Made by a program: the position numbers and the translations under genes. Below the pieces are notes generated by a model. The model searched no databases. It was not told where the DNA came from and saw nothing but the letters and a program-made list of their open reading frames with translations. This document shows, piece by piece, positions 1-11,615 of a stretch of DNA of 64,000 bases. The first letter of the stretch is position 1. Each line of letters starts with the position of its first letter. Source of the DNA: Norana najaformis (taxonomy: Eukaryota; Annelida; Clitellata; Crassiclitellata; Hormogastridae); assembly GCA_964023275.1 (NCBI GenBank), contig OZ029916.1, positions 19,748,064 through 19,812,063 of the forward strand, given 5' to 3'.

Positions 1-300
1 GACAATTATGCACAACTAGTAGAGGATATGCTTCTTCATTTCAACAAGCTTGGCTGCAACATGAGCATTAAAGTCCATTATCTCCACAGTCACTTAGATC
101 GCTTTCCAGAGAATCTTGGTGACTTCAGCGAAGAGCAAGGTGAAAGATTTCACGAAGACATCAAAACAATGGAAAATCGATATCAAGGAAGATGGGATGC
201 ACACATGATGGCAGACTATTGCTGGAATATTATGCGCGATTGTTCCGGCAGATGCCACACTCGGAAATCGTACAAAAGGAGCTTCTTCGGTGTCGAATGA
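1..300 (+). CDS. C-terminal part of a repetitive function-unknown protein (truncated by window start)
   Basis: The reading frame is open from base 1 to a TGA at 298-300, so the protein begins before the window; the ATG at 28 is internal to the conserved part. The visible 99 residues include HSHLDRFPENLGDFSEEQGE, then RFHEDIKTME, RYQGRWDAHMMADYCW and a basic tail. I recognise this block as the end of a multicopy protein family seen in many invertebrate genomes and often linked with mobile elements; I do not know its function or family name. An AATAAA-like word lies near 412-418, so a 3' UTR of about 110 bases is possible. No introns or upstream exons can be judged. It may be a live gene end or a transposon-borne copy. 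Confidence 0.6.
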   Translation, partial: DNYAQLVEDMLLHFNKLGCNMSIKVHYLHSHLDRFPENLGDFSEEQGERFHEDIKTMENRYQGRWDAHMMADYCWNIMRDCSGRCHTRKSYKRSFFGVE

Positions 301-2344
301 CTTGAAATTTTTATAACAAACTTGTTCTGTTTGGTATCATATAAGTACAGTTTCAGGTACTACCATTTTCTTTTAAGTATTTGTATTATTATGTTTATTT
401 AGTGTATCACATAATAAATTGAGCACTACATAATTATAGCTATAGCCTTATGTTTTATGGGCGAGCAGAGGCAAGGACTGGTATATGGCATAATGTTCTA
501 TATCTACCCTTAAATTTTCTACCTTAGTGACAGATTATTATTTGAATTTCAATCACTAGATGGCTTGACTCTCCTACCATAAGACCTTGGAAAATGGTAC
601 AAACAGATGACTAACAGTTTATGTCAAAATACATAAATCCCAAGTCTTATATTGTCAATCTCAAATTTAAGATATTAATCTTGACGCAATGTTGGCTCGT
701 TAAAACTAATTGTGTAGTTTTTAAAATAAACAAATAGTTTTATTATAGAAATAAATTATTACTCCAGACAATATGCTCAAGTTCAATTCTAATATCATCA
801 ATGTACATCTACCACATGCTACTATTACTGCAGGCCAACTGCTAAACTAACTATATCAATTAATGAAGTAATTAGATTTCTTCCCTCCCTTTGATGAGTT
901 GTAAATTGTCCAGGCCTGAGTTCTTGTGGAGATTAGTTGATTTCGAGGAAACGTCCTCGAAGAAGTGCGATTTTCAAAAGTCCCTTTCTAGGAAAACTTG
1001 GTTGATAGGCTTCCAAGAGCAGATGAAGGAAATCCGCCACTTCTTCTTGCAATTCTTCGACTATATTGTACGTAAGTTCAAGATAATTCCAGTTTATTCA
1101 ATTCACTGGACGACAAAGCTAACGAAACGTACCTTACTCGCTCGTCAAAGTACGATTACGCGATGTAGATCGCTTAGCGGTATCAAACGAAAAGTTCGTC
1201 GATTCGAATACAATTCCTATGAATGGATTACTAGTTTCTCAATCCGATACGACAACCGCCGCTTTCGGGAAACAGGTAAATCTTACGTTTCTTCAGAAGT
1301 TCCTACACTCTCCAAAGGAAACTCCTTATACGAAGAATGATCGATGTATAAGAACGATCGATCATCGACTTTTACGCACACAAATCGAACGTACATACGG
1401 AGGTTTCCAAGGTGTTTTTCCACGTCTAGCTCAACGTGCACCAACGAACGTAACTCCGTGACTGAATATATGAAACCTCCTCTTATACCAGTAAACGTTC
1501 GTCTGCTGAATAATGGCTGCCAACCGTCGTTGCCAATCTGCGCATGACCATTTCCAACTGTTCATAGCTAAAATCGTCTGCTCTTGACATCAGCTGTTGT
1601 TTAATTTTCAAATCTGCCCTGTCTGATTTATCCTTGGTAAATCGTCATGTAGGTTAACATCCGCCGTGCTGACGTGGCATAGTCCCATACGATCTAGTAA
1701 AACCATATTCCTACCTAAGTTGGCCATTTGCTATAGTCTAGCTATAACTCATATAAGTTGGCCTGCCTACAATACTATATCAACTACAGCCTTTATTCAT
1801 AAATCTACTACTACTACTACCCACTACATTAAACTACTATACACTAACTAAGTAAGTCAGTAAACTGTTCCTCAGCTTAACTTAACAAATAGAAACGCGA
1901 ATTAAAGGAAGGATCGCTACAGTGACAGCTCAAGATACTCGCATCTACCGTTTCAAAAATTATGGATATGAAACTAAAAGTAGAGATTGGTCAATTTGTT
2001 TGATAAATCTTCAGGAGTGAGGTGGCTTCCCAAGAAGAGGGTAAATTATGGCATGAACAAAAAATGGCCTTCAGCGAGAGGGAGGCTGATAATGGTTGTG
2101 ATTATTGGGCTCGAGACATCAAAGCCTCCTTTTGGAAAAGCAGTAAGAATGGGGTCCAAAGAAACTAATTAACAGAAAATGAGAAAATGACATTATGAAA
2201 CTCAGCCAGAGTTATTGGCTGGAATAAACTAAAACTGAGGGAGGAAATTTAGAGCATAATCGGCCACCGGAGGAAGGATAGTAAAGAAAACTTGAGTCAG
2301 AGCTAGGATCGCTGATGCCATTTCAAAATTTGTCTAAATGTGTC
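301..2344. other. No gene recognised
   Basis: The stretch is AT-rich, with a more CpG-rich patch at about 940-1520 that holds short overlapping open frames (up to 149 codons from 891). Their translations show no recognisable domain and they overlap each other in different frames. I see no repeat structure. Confidence 0.5.
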
Positions 2345-2612
2345 CCATTACATGCACGATGTACTTCAATGGCTGCCTGTTTCAAAACGCAATTAATTTA
2401 ATATTTTTATGCGGGTCTGGCGATGCCACTTTGGTAGAATGCGCCTGCCTACTTAAGCGGGAGTTTTGTTGCCCTGCTTCAAGTTTGGCTGGCGGCAGGA
2501 TTCTTCGCTCCACGATCCGAGGTGAACTTGTTTTCTTTTGCACGCATTTAGACGATGTAACATCGTGCCTCTTCAGAGCTGATCTTTTACCTGCAGGAAT
2601 AATCTCCCTCTA
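2345..2612 (+). pseudogene. Decayed LINE reverse-transcriptase C-terminal fragment
   Basis: Frame-shifted reading gives a phrase like LQWLPVSKR at about 2358-2384, matching the HWLPV-R-FK segment after the RT domain of CR1/L2-like LINEs. It is followed by SLAGGRILRSTIRGEL (about 2490-2535), which resembles the segment after the same region in the better copy at 54.7 kb. Frames must be switched, so the copy is dead. The family assignment is tentative. Confidence 0.4.
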
Positions 2613-3436
2613 GACCTGCTTGTCCTTTTAGCCAGGACGCCACATGCATTTTTAACCAACACTTCGTTTTTCTCCATGGTTTGGTTTGGGGCGCCTTTGA
2701 ATAGATACCTTAGAGGTGCGTTATATAAATAATCCGAATGGATGAACGAATGAATGAGATTAAGTACACGTGTGTGAAAGCGAACAGAAAAGGGACAAAA
2801 GTAAGGAGCAATGCATCAAATGATGTGTATAATCATCCTATTAGTTTATGATCTTTCGCGACAACAGCTTGTTGATAAACAGACGGTTTGGCTGATAACC
2901 ATAAAAGAAAGGCAAACAGGAAACTCATTACTCAGAGTAAACAAGCCAGTTGCGATGATAGATGATACCAAAGGTTCAACAAATTGTTTGCCTAATAATA
3001 CCACATTGAAAAATACGTTATTTCTCTGAGCTAGAAACTGTTATCTAACAATTTATAAATTAAGCTAAATTTAAAATATGTTCACTAGCCAATGTAGCTA
3101 ACCGAACCTGAGTCCAAACAACATGTGGACCAACTTCCTCTAAACCCTTATTTCATTTCTATTGCATTCTTCCTTTCTAAATTTGAAGATTTTAAATACA
3201 GAAATGTACTTAAATATGACAATGACGCCAAAGAACCGTAACATTAGACCAGATTAAATTAGATTACAAATGGTCGCTTGCTTTATAAGTGTCCTATCGT
3301 TGGGTTGCTGTGGTCGTGTTTGCGCCTCGGCCAAATAATCCGTGGACCCCGATACCACGCTTCTGAGGACTTTCTATGGAGGCGTGTAGTCAATTGTGTT
3401 ACTTTGCTTTTCAGCTAAATATTTTATGTCGCAGTT
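2613..3436. other. No gene recognised
   Basis: Nothing structured is visible apart from a 72-codon open frame at 2811-3029 with no recognisable motif. Confidence 0.5.
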
Positions 3437-3544
<108 letters not shown>

Positions 3545-4650
3545 CATAGTTCTCAACACATGTTGCAGCAGACGACATTAGTCTGCACGAGCTATGCACG
3601 AGTTCTTCCTTCTGATAGTTTCCAGTTTCTGTCCGTTGTTTCCATCCATCCGCTGCATCCTCCAGTTGTCAAACAGCCACCCTTCCGTCTGCTCATCCAT
3701 TCGTCCATTCGATCTATCCCTTCATTCATTGCCTTCTCTCGAGTTTGATGACGCTGCTGCTGACGACGATGTGACGCCAAGATGGCAAATTTCGTTCCTT
3801 CGTCGGTCTTTGATTCTTCTATACCCACCTCCTCTATACCCACGTACACTGCAAAATGCTTCTCTTACTACACCTATTCTTGATTACATCGAAACTATGA
3901 AGAGCTTCCTGTAACGGCCTAACGCAAATTTTAAAATTTATCTGTTGTTCATAAGTGTGTGCAGGAAACGGATGTTCCCTTATTTTCTATGACTGTTTTA
4001 ACTAAGATTATTTTTGCAATTAATTCCGATGTTCATTTCCATTGCATTAGGAACAGTAATAATGCCTCCATACCTAAGTTGTTGTCGTTGTCTAAAGGAT
4101 TGAAAACAAAATGTTACTGTGGGGAAAAATGAATTTCCTTTTCAAATTATAAATACAACATTCACTCAAACATTTAAGAACATATTAAGTTGCATGTCGC
4201 TTCCCTGTGCATCAAGATAATTTCACTTAATGGTGTTTTCATTTTTCAACATATAAGTGTAGACTATTCGTTCTCATTACATGTCATAGTTGTATTCAAT
4301 ATTACTCTGCTGCAATAGGATGTATTACTTCGTTTAATCAAATGATTTATATTGGTGTGGGCGGCCGACGCAGAGTAAAGCGAGACTTCACCGGCACCCT
4401 GAAATGCGGAACTTCAAATAATAGTTCTTAATTATGTTTATTATGTTTACTCAGTATAGCGACTAAATTACTTATTTACTATTACTTACTCGTATTTTCA
4501 TTGCTTTTCTTCTTCCTCTACCGTTTGTTCTTTTCAGTCCTTTTCCTGTTTGCTCATTCAATTCCGTCCGTAGATTCATCCATGTTGCGTGTTTCTTGTA
4601 GAATTAAATTCTGTCATTAATGAGCCACTCTATTCATCCTTCCTTCCATC
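3545..4650. other. No gene recognised; pyrimidine-rich then AT-rich
   Basis: 3600-3860 is rich in CCAT/TCCA words with overlapping spurious open frames on both strands. The remainder is AT-rich. A small GC-rich patch at about 4355-4405 stands out but has no recognised identity. Confidence 0.5.
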
Positions 4651-4653
4651 TTT

Positions 4654-4705
4654 GTCTGTGTGTGTCTGTCTGTGTATCTGTCTGTCTGTGTCTGTCTGTC
4701 TGTTT
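4654..4705 (+). repeat. Imperfect (TGTC)n microsatellite
   Basis: Interrupted TGTCTG/TGTG words. Confidence 0.85.
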
Positions 4706-5083
4706 ATACTCTTCCTTCATGTGTCTAAGATTTGGTCATTCCTTCCATCTGTCTCTCCCTTCCTAAGCTTTGCCCCCTGTTAATGATTCTTCTTTTCGCC
4801 TATGGATATAATTTTCTTTACAAATTAACTCTCATTGCCTTCACATATCCACTAGATGGAGTGCCATTCAACGATCCGCGCTCTCCTCCCCTTCCACAGA
4901 AAATCCACTCAACAAAACAACAGCGTGAGCGCCCCATGCTTCAAAACCCCAGAAGGGGGCTCAATTTGCTTTCGTCCACGCCGGGTAAGACTCAGGGTCA
5001 GTCAAGTCCACGGTCCATTGTAAACAACCTCACGATAGCAAGTTTATCAGTGAATGTACATGACAACAAGAATAGGCCTCACT

Positions 5084-5268
5084 CTCTGTCTCTCTCTCCC
5101 TGTCTCTCTCCCTGTCTCTGTCTGTCTGTCTCTCTCTGCCTGTCTCTCTATCTGTATCTCTCGCTGTCTCGCTCTCTGTGTCTCTCTCTCGCTCTGTCTG
5201 TCTGTCTGTCTCTGTCTGTCTCTCTCTGTCTGTCTCTGTCTGTCTCCCTCTGTCTGTCTGTCTGTCTG

Positions 5269-5299
<31 letters not shown>

Positions 5300-5300
5300 G
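5084..5300 (+). repeat. Polypyrimidine (CT)n/(CTGT)n tract
   Basis: About 215 bases almost wholly CTCT and CTGT words, ending in pure (CT)n. The overlapping Ser-Leu-Cys open frames of both strands are repeat artefacts. Confidence 0.95.
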
Positions 5301-5639
5301 AATAATTCAATCAGGCTCATTATACACGTCGCCAGCTTTTCGTTAGTCAAACTACGTAAAACTGCTCTTGAAATAATTCTGCTTACTCACTTTGAAGAAG
5401 AATAAACTCTCGGAATATTTGGGTGCATTTAACAGTCTAACAATTTACATAGGTAACAAACATGGAGCTCCTAACGAACATCCGCCTTCAAATTTTCAAT
5501 AAATATGCAATGAAGTTCATGTACTTGTTCTCATTCTGCTATGTCTATATTCTTATGGATGCAACGTTCTTGATTCTACAATTACCGGACGCCTTTGTGA
5601 CACTTTGTTTCGTCATTTTATTTTAGGTAGCAAAATCGT
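5301..5639. other. No gene recognised
   Basis: AT-rich sequence with no repeats or motifs seen. Confidence 0.5.
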
Positions 5640-6385
5640 TTAAACATGAACATTTTAGTGATGTGAACAGCGTTACTGCACCGATTAGTTGAAACGTTGT
5701 TTTGGTATTATTTTAACAAATGACAGTGATATTCCATGCTAGAACTTTTTGTTACAAACCAATCTAGAATTTTTGGTACAAATGTTTTCATTAATAATTC
5801 TTAAACTAATACCAAATGCAACGTTTTTCCTAAACGTTGCAGCCACGCTGTTCTGACCTTTCTACAGCGTTTGTGTTTAATCGATTTAGATACCTAGAAT
5901 CCTAATAAAACAAACAACGTTTAATCAACTTTCCCATAAACGATAGATCAACCATTGCTCCTGCATTACAATAATGCCAATACAATGTTACTTTATTGCT
6001 ACTGTAACGTTCCATTAAAGCTGACAAAACAACGTTTAATCGACGTTTCACACAAATGTTTTATCAACCATCAGGTCAACGTTCAGATAATGCCAAAACG
6101 ACGTTACATCATTGTTACTGTAGCGTTTTGTAACGTTTTGTGTAAACGTTTCATCAACGCAATTAAAAACTGACAAAACAACGCTTAATCAATGTTTCAC
6201 ACAAACGTTAGGCCTATATCAGCCATTATGCTAACGTCTAAATAACCCCTAAACAACGTTACATTATCGTTATTCAAACGTTCCTCTAACATTTGTACGT
6301 AAGCGTTTAATCAACGTTTAATGCAAACATTGAATCAATGTGTCCGTAAACCATATTTCAACGTTACATCAACGTTTGTCTGCTG
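5640..6385. repeat. AACGTT-saturated degenerate repeat tract
   Basis: The self-complementary hexamer AACGTT occurs about 15 times in roughly 700 bases, mostly as CAACGTTTAATC, CAACGTTACAT or TAAACGTTT. Chance expectation is well below one. Spacing is irregular (10-90 bases), with recurring accompanying words such as GACAAAACAACG and TTTCACACAAA. It looks like an old, diverged minisatellite or the core of a dispersed element. Confidence 0.7.
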
Positions 6386-6477
6386 CCCGGGAGGTCTGTA
6401 GCACGCTGCAACGAGATTCGTTCGGCGAATGAATGAATGGAGGGATGGGTGGATGGAGTGCAATTGAATGAGGTATG

Positions 6478-6562
6478 AACATTTCTTTCATTTCATGCAA
6501 ACAAATTTCAACTTCCGTTACATTTCTTTCATGTCATGCAAAGAAATTTCAACTTTCATTGC
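6478..6562 (+). repeat. Two tandem copies of a 42-bp unit
   Basis: The segment starting ACATTTCTTTCAT is repeated once with a few substitutions, ending AAATTTCAACTT in each copy. A short GAAT/GGATG microsatellite precedes it at about 6426-6460. Confidence 0.8.
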
Positions 6563-6759
6563 GTCATTGCATTAACCCATCCTTACCGAAAGTGACGCCT
6601 GAGCGATTCTTCAGCTCCAGAGCCTCATCGCTGAGAATTACTCCTTGATAGGACTATATAAATGTTCAATGACATTTTACTGCTGCGTTATTCAGGGCTT
6701 CACAGTTGCCTTTCTCTAGCTATACACTGTTGCAACCTATACAAATTCCTGAACCTTGG

Positions 6760-6903
6760 ATCCTGGAGCGGATTCTTACCCTTCCTGCCTATCGAATTTG
6801 TTTTGACGGAGCTCCTGTGAATAAGTCGCTAGTTCCCGCGACTTAACTTTCTTTAGGCGCTGTAGATATCTCGAGTTTACGATTACGATTACGATGACGA
6901 TGC
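6760..6903 (+). mobile_element. SINE-like 3' region with GATTACG tail
   Basis: It contains TTTTGTTTTGACGGAGC, then TCCTGTGAATAAGTCGC, GGCGCTGTAGATATCTCGAG and a (TTACGA)n tail. The same order of blocks occurs at 22.5 kb and 52.1 kb on the minus strand and, more diverged, at 57.9 kb, so this is the 3' part of a dispersed element with a hexamer-type tail. Confidence 0.7.
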
Positions 6904-7059
6904 TGCGAACTGAATCGCGACAGTGGAACAAAACTGGTGTCCGTGTCAGCCGACCAATCAGATTGCAGCAATCCATTACAATTGGAGAAAGTCGAACGGC
7001 TCTGGTTTAAATATATAAGAACTGCTGCAAGAGTGTATTTTAACAGTGCCTAATGGCAT

Positions 7060-7285
7060 CACTAGGCCTGTCTGTTGAAGCCATTCATCAGGCGAGGGAA
7101 GGGACGATGGAAGGAAAAAGGGAGAGGAAGACAGAAAAAACAAGTCACGAAAACGAGGATAAGCACAAGCAGAGAAGAGGCTTGAGGAGGAAAAGGAGAG
7201 GAGGAGGAGGTGGAGAAGGAGGAGGAGGAGAAGGAGAATAAGAGGAGGAGGAGAAAAGAAAGAGGAGGAAGAGGAGGAGAATTAA
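7060..7285 (+). repeat. Purine-rich (GGA)n tract
   Basis: It is almost all G and A on the plus strand, densest at 7190-7280. The Lys/Arg/Gly/Glu open frame over it is compositional. Confidence 0.85.
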
Positions 7286-7786
7286 GCTATTTCTGGCTCT
7301 TTCCTTTGTCGCCAATTATCTTTGACGAGTCCAGCGACACGTGCACGTAGCATGCATAGCCCCAATTTCCTTCCCATTCAAAAACAAAGGCAACAGTGAA
7401 TAGAGAAAGCTCTGTGCAAGCATATGATTTCTTATAGGCCTGCACAGTTAGTCGTGTAAGGCAACAACTGCACAGCGTATCCGATATCAGCTAATTTCCG
7501 GTTCGAGAAAAGTTGTTGACTTGTACATGGCTTATTTTTAGTCACTGTAGAAATACTTTTTTAATGAAATGCATATACAGAAAGTTTCTTCTTCCTGTTT
7601 ACAGAGTGTCAACGCCCTTATGGTGCTTCAGGTGAAATATACGACAAAGTTCTAGCCTCTCCTGCGCAGGGTATCTGTGCGCTGCTTTGGCAAAATATCG
7701 CTTCTGGGGAAAATTTCCAGTAGCTTTCCTTCAGCTAAGTTTTTGTTCTCATATTATTCGCGATTTGGCGGCATCTGTTGTCGCCT
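7286..7786. other. No gene recognised
   Basis: No recognisable coding or repeat structure. The segment at about 7742-7790 is loosely repeated at 8073-8128, around the MITE described next. Confidence 0.5.
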
Positions 7787-7794
7787 TTTCTAAA

Positions 7795-7923
7795 AAGAGG
7801 TAGGCAAAATACTTTTGAAAAGTAGTGAAAAGTATTTAAGAAATAGTACATGTACTTTAAATACTTCAGCAGTATTTAAAATACTGTTTAAAATAATTTT
7901 CAAAAGTATTTTACCCATCACTG
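7795..7923. mobile_element. hAT-type MITE, 129 bp, with 8-bp target-site duplication
   Basis: The right end read inward on the minus strand is CAGTGATGGGTAAAATAC. The left end reads AAGAGGTAGGCAAAATAC, so the inverted termini agree at most positions over 18 bases and continue with ACTTTTGAAAA on both sides. TTTCTAAA directly flanks both ends (7787-7794 and 7924-7931). An 8-bp duplication with CAG-type termini is the signature of hAT transposons. There is no coding capacity, so it must have moved with a transposase supplied elsewhere. The first base of the left end has changed (A for C). Confidence 0.85.
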
Positions 7924-7931
7924 TTTCTAAA

Positions 7932-9400
7932 TGTACTAAATGAGCCACGGACCTAACATCTAAAACTATTATTACATGGATGACACAAAAATCTGTGTGT
8001 GCAGCATTCTTTTTCCTATCGCTGTCTTGGTCTTTATCTTCGTCCCTCTCTCTGGCCAAGTTCAATGAAATTACTTTGTTCTCGTATTATTCGCGAGATC
8101 GCGCCGGCGTTATATGTCGTTTTCTCGAAATATATTGCACTGATCCCGCACGCACGCATGGCTATTATTATAGACATAAGAACTGCGCTTACAAGTAGGA
8201 TGCTATGAGGAAAAGTGAATTGAAGTAGTGGAGGAGGAGATCAAGAGCAGGATTGTAGCGACAGGAAATTAATCACAATGAGGGGATAGGCTAAACCGAG
8301 GGCCTACTAACTGTTCCTGCAGTGCTTTAATTTAAGAGACTATCAAACGCTATTTGCGGTCGTAAATTCCTTTGTGTACTATATACCTGAAGGTATTGGC
8401 TAAGTGTCGCGGTAGACATGTTGACTTTTTTGACGTGTCTCATTTGTTCTGACAAATATGTAAGTTATTTGGCAAATTTGCTGACTCCAGAATCCGGAAA
8501 TATTTTTTCAGCCTGCTATGTATCTCGCGTTTTGGACAATATTCGAACATTTTGAATCATCTACGCCCGACTCCATGCTGAATTTTCCGTCTTAAATATA
8601 ACATGTAGACTGACTCATCTATGGACAATGTCAAACCCAGACCTACAAATTCGTCTGCGACCGGGAAACCATAGATTCGATGACGATTGGACAACGGGAG
8701 GTATGTCCTTGTCCCATACTCTGATTCCTCGACTGACAAGGCCAGGAAGATCACCTCACCTAATGATCCAGAAGGTGGTTGAACTTATATGACATGATCT
8801 TATATGGAAACCTGTACTATGTCTTATTTAAGTGGCAAAATACTTTAGTGTTAAAAACTATTCGCCTGTTATAAAAATCCATAATTGGTTATGTTTTCTA
8901 CAAAAGTTATTAATAATTATGCTTTAATCTCATTCACCTCAGTTTGTGTAGAGACATTTTCGACTTATTGCAATGCCTACCGATAGACATTATATGTATC
9001 CACAATGTATGTAATGTGTTAATGCATGCAGAAATCGTTAGCTTGTGCGTTAAGATGAAGTTCGTGTCATTTCAAATGTTGGTCGGATGTGTGCTTCTGT
9101 GTCAATATGGAAATGACTCTTGCTATTGTATGCAGTTTATTATTAATACATTTCCACTTAATCAAATTGTCGATGATAGGGATTTTGCTGACTCTCTATC
9201 TTCAGCTGCCATTAGTCACTTATGTATACTCAATGGGATGGTCCTATCTTATTTATATCACTGAAGAGCATGGCGATCAGCCACTCCTAAATAACGAGAA
9301 TTTAGATCCTAACGGTAATTACTGTGTAAACAATCTATGCTCGAGTTTATTCAGAAGTATTTATTCATTTGGGCCCAAGTTTAATGTTCAGGACTACAAC
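7932..9400. other. No gene recognised
   Basis: Open frames of 60-106 codons (for example 8944-9264 and 9089-9403, overlapping in different frames) show no known domain. The last part may be the decayed upstream region of the LINE relic that follows. Confidence 0.5.
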
Positions 9401-9419
9401 TGATTTAGTATTATGCTGA

Positions 9420-10490
9420 CATTTCGCTATTCTGTCACATTTAACTGTTACTGTTTTGGCATTGAGAGAGACATGGCTTGATTCATCTAGCGCTGAAGCT
9501 GTATCCATAACAGGATATCACTTTGTCTATAAATGGAGAATCATAGGAAGAAGCGGGGCGTTGCCTTTTTGTTAAGGAGGGTGCTAAGTTTGATATTTTG
9601 GATTTTAATAATATAAATTCTAGTCATTATGAGAGCAGGCCCTATACTTATAACGTTGCCGCTGGATCGGGGAGTAAACTGCTTTATCAGAGGGTTTTTA
9701 ACAGACCAACTGGGCAAACACAGGACACTTTTATTATTGAAGTAGATCACTTGCTGTTTTATCTCACCAAACTGGATAAAACGTTTTCTTAGTAGGCAAC
9801 TTTTTTATTAGTAGTAGTATTTATTATTATTATTATTTTTATTTCTGCATTTACCAAGCACCACTATCCAATAACTAAGCATCAATCGATGGTGCTGAGC
9901 AATTATGAGTGAAGTAATTGCTCAAGGTCCCTACACAGTAACCGTCTCAGTAGCTCGAACCCGCACTCACCGCTTTACAAGCCGAGCGCTATTGTGTCGG
10001 CTATTGTGCCCCATTTAATGTTGACCTCTTACAGTCTGATAATTGTCTTTTAGCGTACAACTTTTCAACTGCTTGTCTTCTTATCAATTTCATCCAACCG
10101 TACTTCTACCAACTAGAATTACTACAGCTTCAGTTACTTTTGTTGATAACATCTTCAGTAATGCCTTTTTGAATCTTGTTGATTCTTCAATCGTTATAAA
10201 CGATATATCTGAGCATCTTCCTATTATGACCTGGGATGATCATAATCCTGCTTGGTCCGGTGACCAAATTCCGTCTACTATTAGACTGGTAAATGATGAC
10301 TCAATGAAATGTTTTAAGTCATAGCTTATGCAAATGGATTTGGCCTCTAAAATAGAAGCTATGCCCGCACAAATATTAGGCTATTTTCTATTAAAGATGC
10401 TGGTTCTTCCCTGTGGAACAAATTGCCTCATGATGTTCGTTTATTGCTTGGTCTACATTTATTTAAAAAACATATGCATACCTAGTTGAA
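9420..10490 (+). pseudogene. LINE relic: endonuclease domain joined to RT-protein C-terminus
   Basis: 9440-9600 in shifted frames reads like ALRETWLDSSSAEAVSI and GYHFVYK, the start of an APE-type endonuclease of a non-LTR retrotransposon. 9601-9790 continues with DTFIIEVDHLLFYLTKLDKT. 10015-10300 gives FNVDLL, SSYQFHPTVLLPTRITTASV and ISEHLPIMT. 10340-10485 jumps to SIKDAGSSLWNKLPHDVRLL and LFKKHMHT, typical of the extreme C-terminus. The reverse transcriptase between them is missing, and several frameshifts and stops are present. A SINE-like piece splits the endonuclease between GNF and FNVDLL. A possible 3' UTR runs to about 10735. Confidence 0.8.
9803..10012 (+). mobile_element. SINE-like insertion inside the LINE endonuclease
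   Basis: About 200 bases begin with a (TTA)n run and include TGCTCAAGGTCCCTACACAG and CTCGAACCCGCACTCACC, the latter like a tRNA-type B-box region read in SINEs. It interrupts the LINE reading exactly after the endonuclease motif GNF, and the LINE resumes at FNVDLL. Similar words (CTTGTCCAAGGTGGCTACGC, TCGAACCCGCGACC) occur at 24.0-24.1 kb. Confidence 0.6.
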
Positions 10491-10735
10491 CATAGTATCC
10501 ATTAGTTAAGTTTGTTTTGTTTCTGTTTGGTTTACTGTTTCAGTTGTATTTTCTGCTGGCTCTAAATGTTTTAAATGTTACAGTACAGTTACACTGTTTT
10601 AAGTTGTTCTCTCATCCCTGTATGTTTGAATCTTGTAATAGGCGGCTCCGTTAAGCGGGACTTTTGTCCTTTTGTATCTGCCTTATGCAGCCCATGGCAG
10701 AGTTACTGTGTATAATGTTATTATGATGTCATTAC

Positions 10736-11400
10736 TTGGTTCTTTAGATAAACGAACGATCGAACCAACAAAATACATGCTCTTACTGGTTGATTAATGG
10801 TTAAAAGTGCCCTCTCATCCTGCTTGTGCCCTATGGTATGCTTCATGTGTGCAAGCATTGGATTTGGTGCAGAAGAACTTAATGCCGAACAAATTAACTG
10901 CAATCATTGCTATAATAATATGCAGTATCTATAATTATACTTGCATGTAATGTTTAGAACATGCAATGATTGTTACTCATCAATCCAAAATATGTCTTCA
11001 TTGTAGCGGTACTGTATGTTGGTGGTATATGTTCAGCGTCTGGTCGGGTTTCTAGGCGTCTGGTTCGATGTTACGACTTAGCAGTGACTTCTATTAGGTT
11101 TCAGTGACGTGTATTAGGTTTCAGTGACGTCTGTTACGTTTCAAGTTGTATTTACGACAGAAATAACTCTGCAACTTCCGTGTTCTGGAGGTGCCGGTCA
11201 CAAACCTGGATAGAGGAGGAGGACGAATAATCATCTTCGTTGTTACACATCGTCGTTAAACAGAAATACCACAATAGAAATCTATTTACAGACATATGTA
11301 GAGCATAACAATATGACTATCTATTCAGATTGGCTAGTTACACTCTCAGACTGTCGACCTAACTTGAGAATTAGAGATACATCGTTTCTCCTTGTCTTGT
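10736..11400. other. No gene recognised
   Basis: AT-rich, with no convincing coding. A short duplicated phrase (TAGGTTTCAGTGACGT) occurs twice near 11095-11130. Confidence 0.5.
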
Positions 11401-11401
11401 C

Positions 11402-11422
11402 TGTTAGGGTTAGGGTTAGGCT
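11402..11422 (+). repeat. Short interstitial telomere-like (TTAGGG) run
   Basis: About three TTAGGG units. It is too short to imply a former telomere. Confidence 0.6.
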
Positions 11423-11444
11423 TAGCATTTACTTACTCATTTCC

Positions 11445-11615
11445 TCCGTAGGCTGTCTCTGTGTCTTCTGGACTCCTCTTAGGCTTTTCGAACCGGACTC
11501 ACCATGGAATTTGACTTGGACAATGATTTTGTTTAGCAGCGACCATCGACTGATGCCTTGAGCATTATTACAGTGGCGCTATAGAAGTTCTTAGATTAGA
11601 TTAGATTAGATTAGC
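11445..11615 (+). mobile_element. LINE 3' tail (TTAGA repeat tail)
   Basis: It ends with CGACCATCGACTGATGCC, TTGAGCATTATTACAGTGG, CGCTATAGAAGTTCTTAG and (ATTAG)n. The same 3' end occurs at 13.4 kb, inverted at 25.4 kb, and at 34.8 kb, where it follows recognisable LINE coding remnants. It is therefore a 5'-truncated LINE end. Confidence 0.65.

Noticed and set aside
7742..8130. Duplicated segment around the hAT MITE (TTGTTCTC-TATTATTCGCG at 7743 and 8076)
   Set aside because: Similarity is only about 50 bases and patchy; not enough to define an element.
11402..11422. Former telomere or chromosome-fusion site
   Set aside because: Only about three TTAGGG units.
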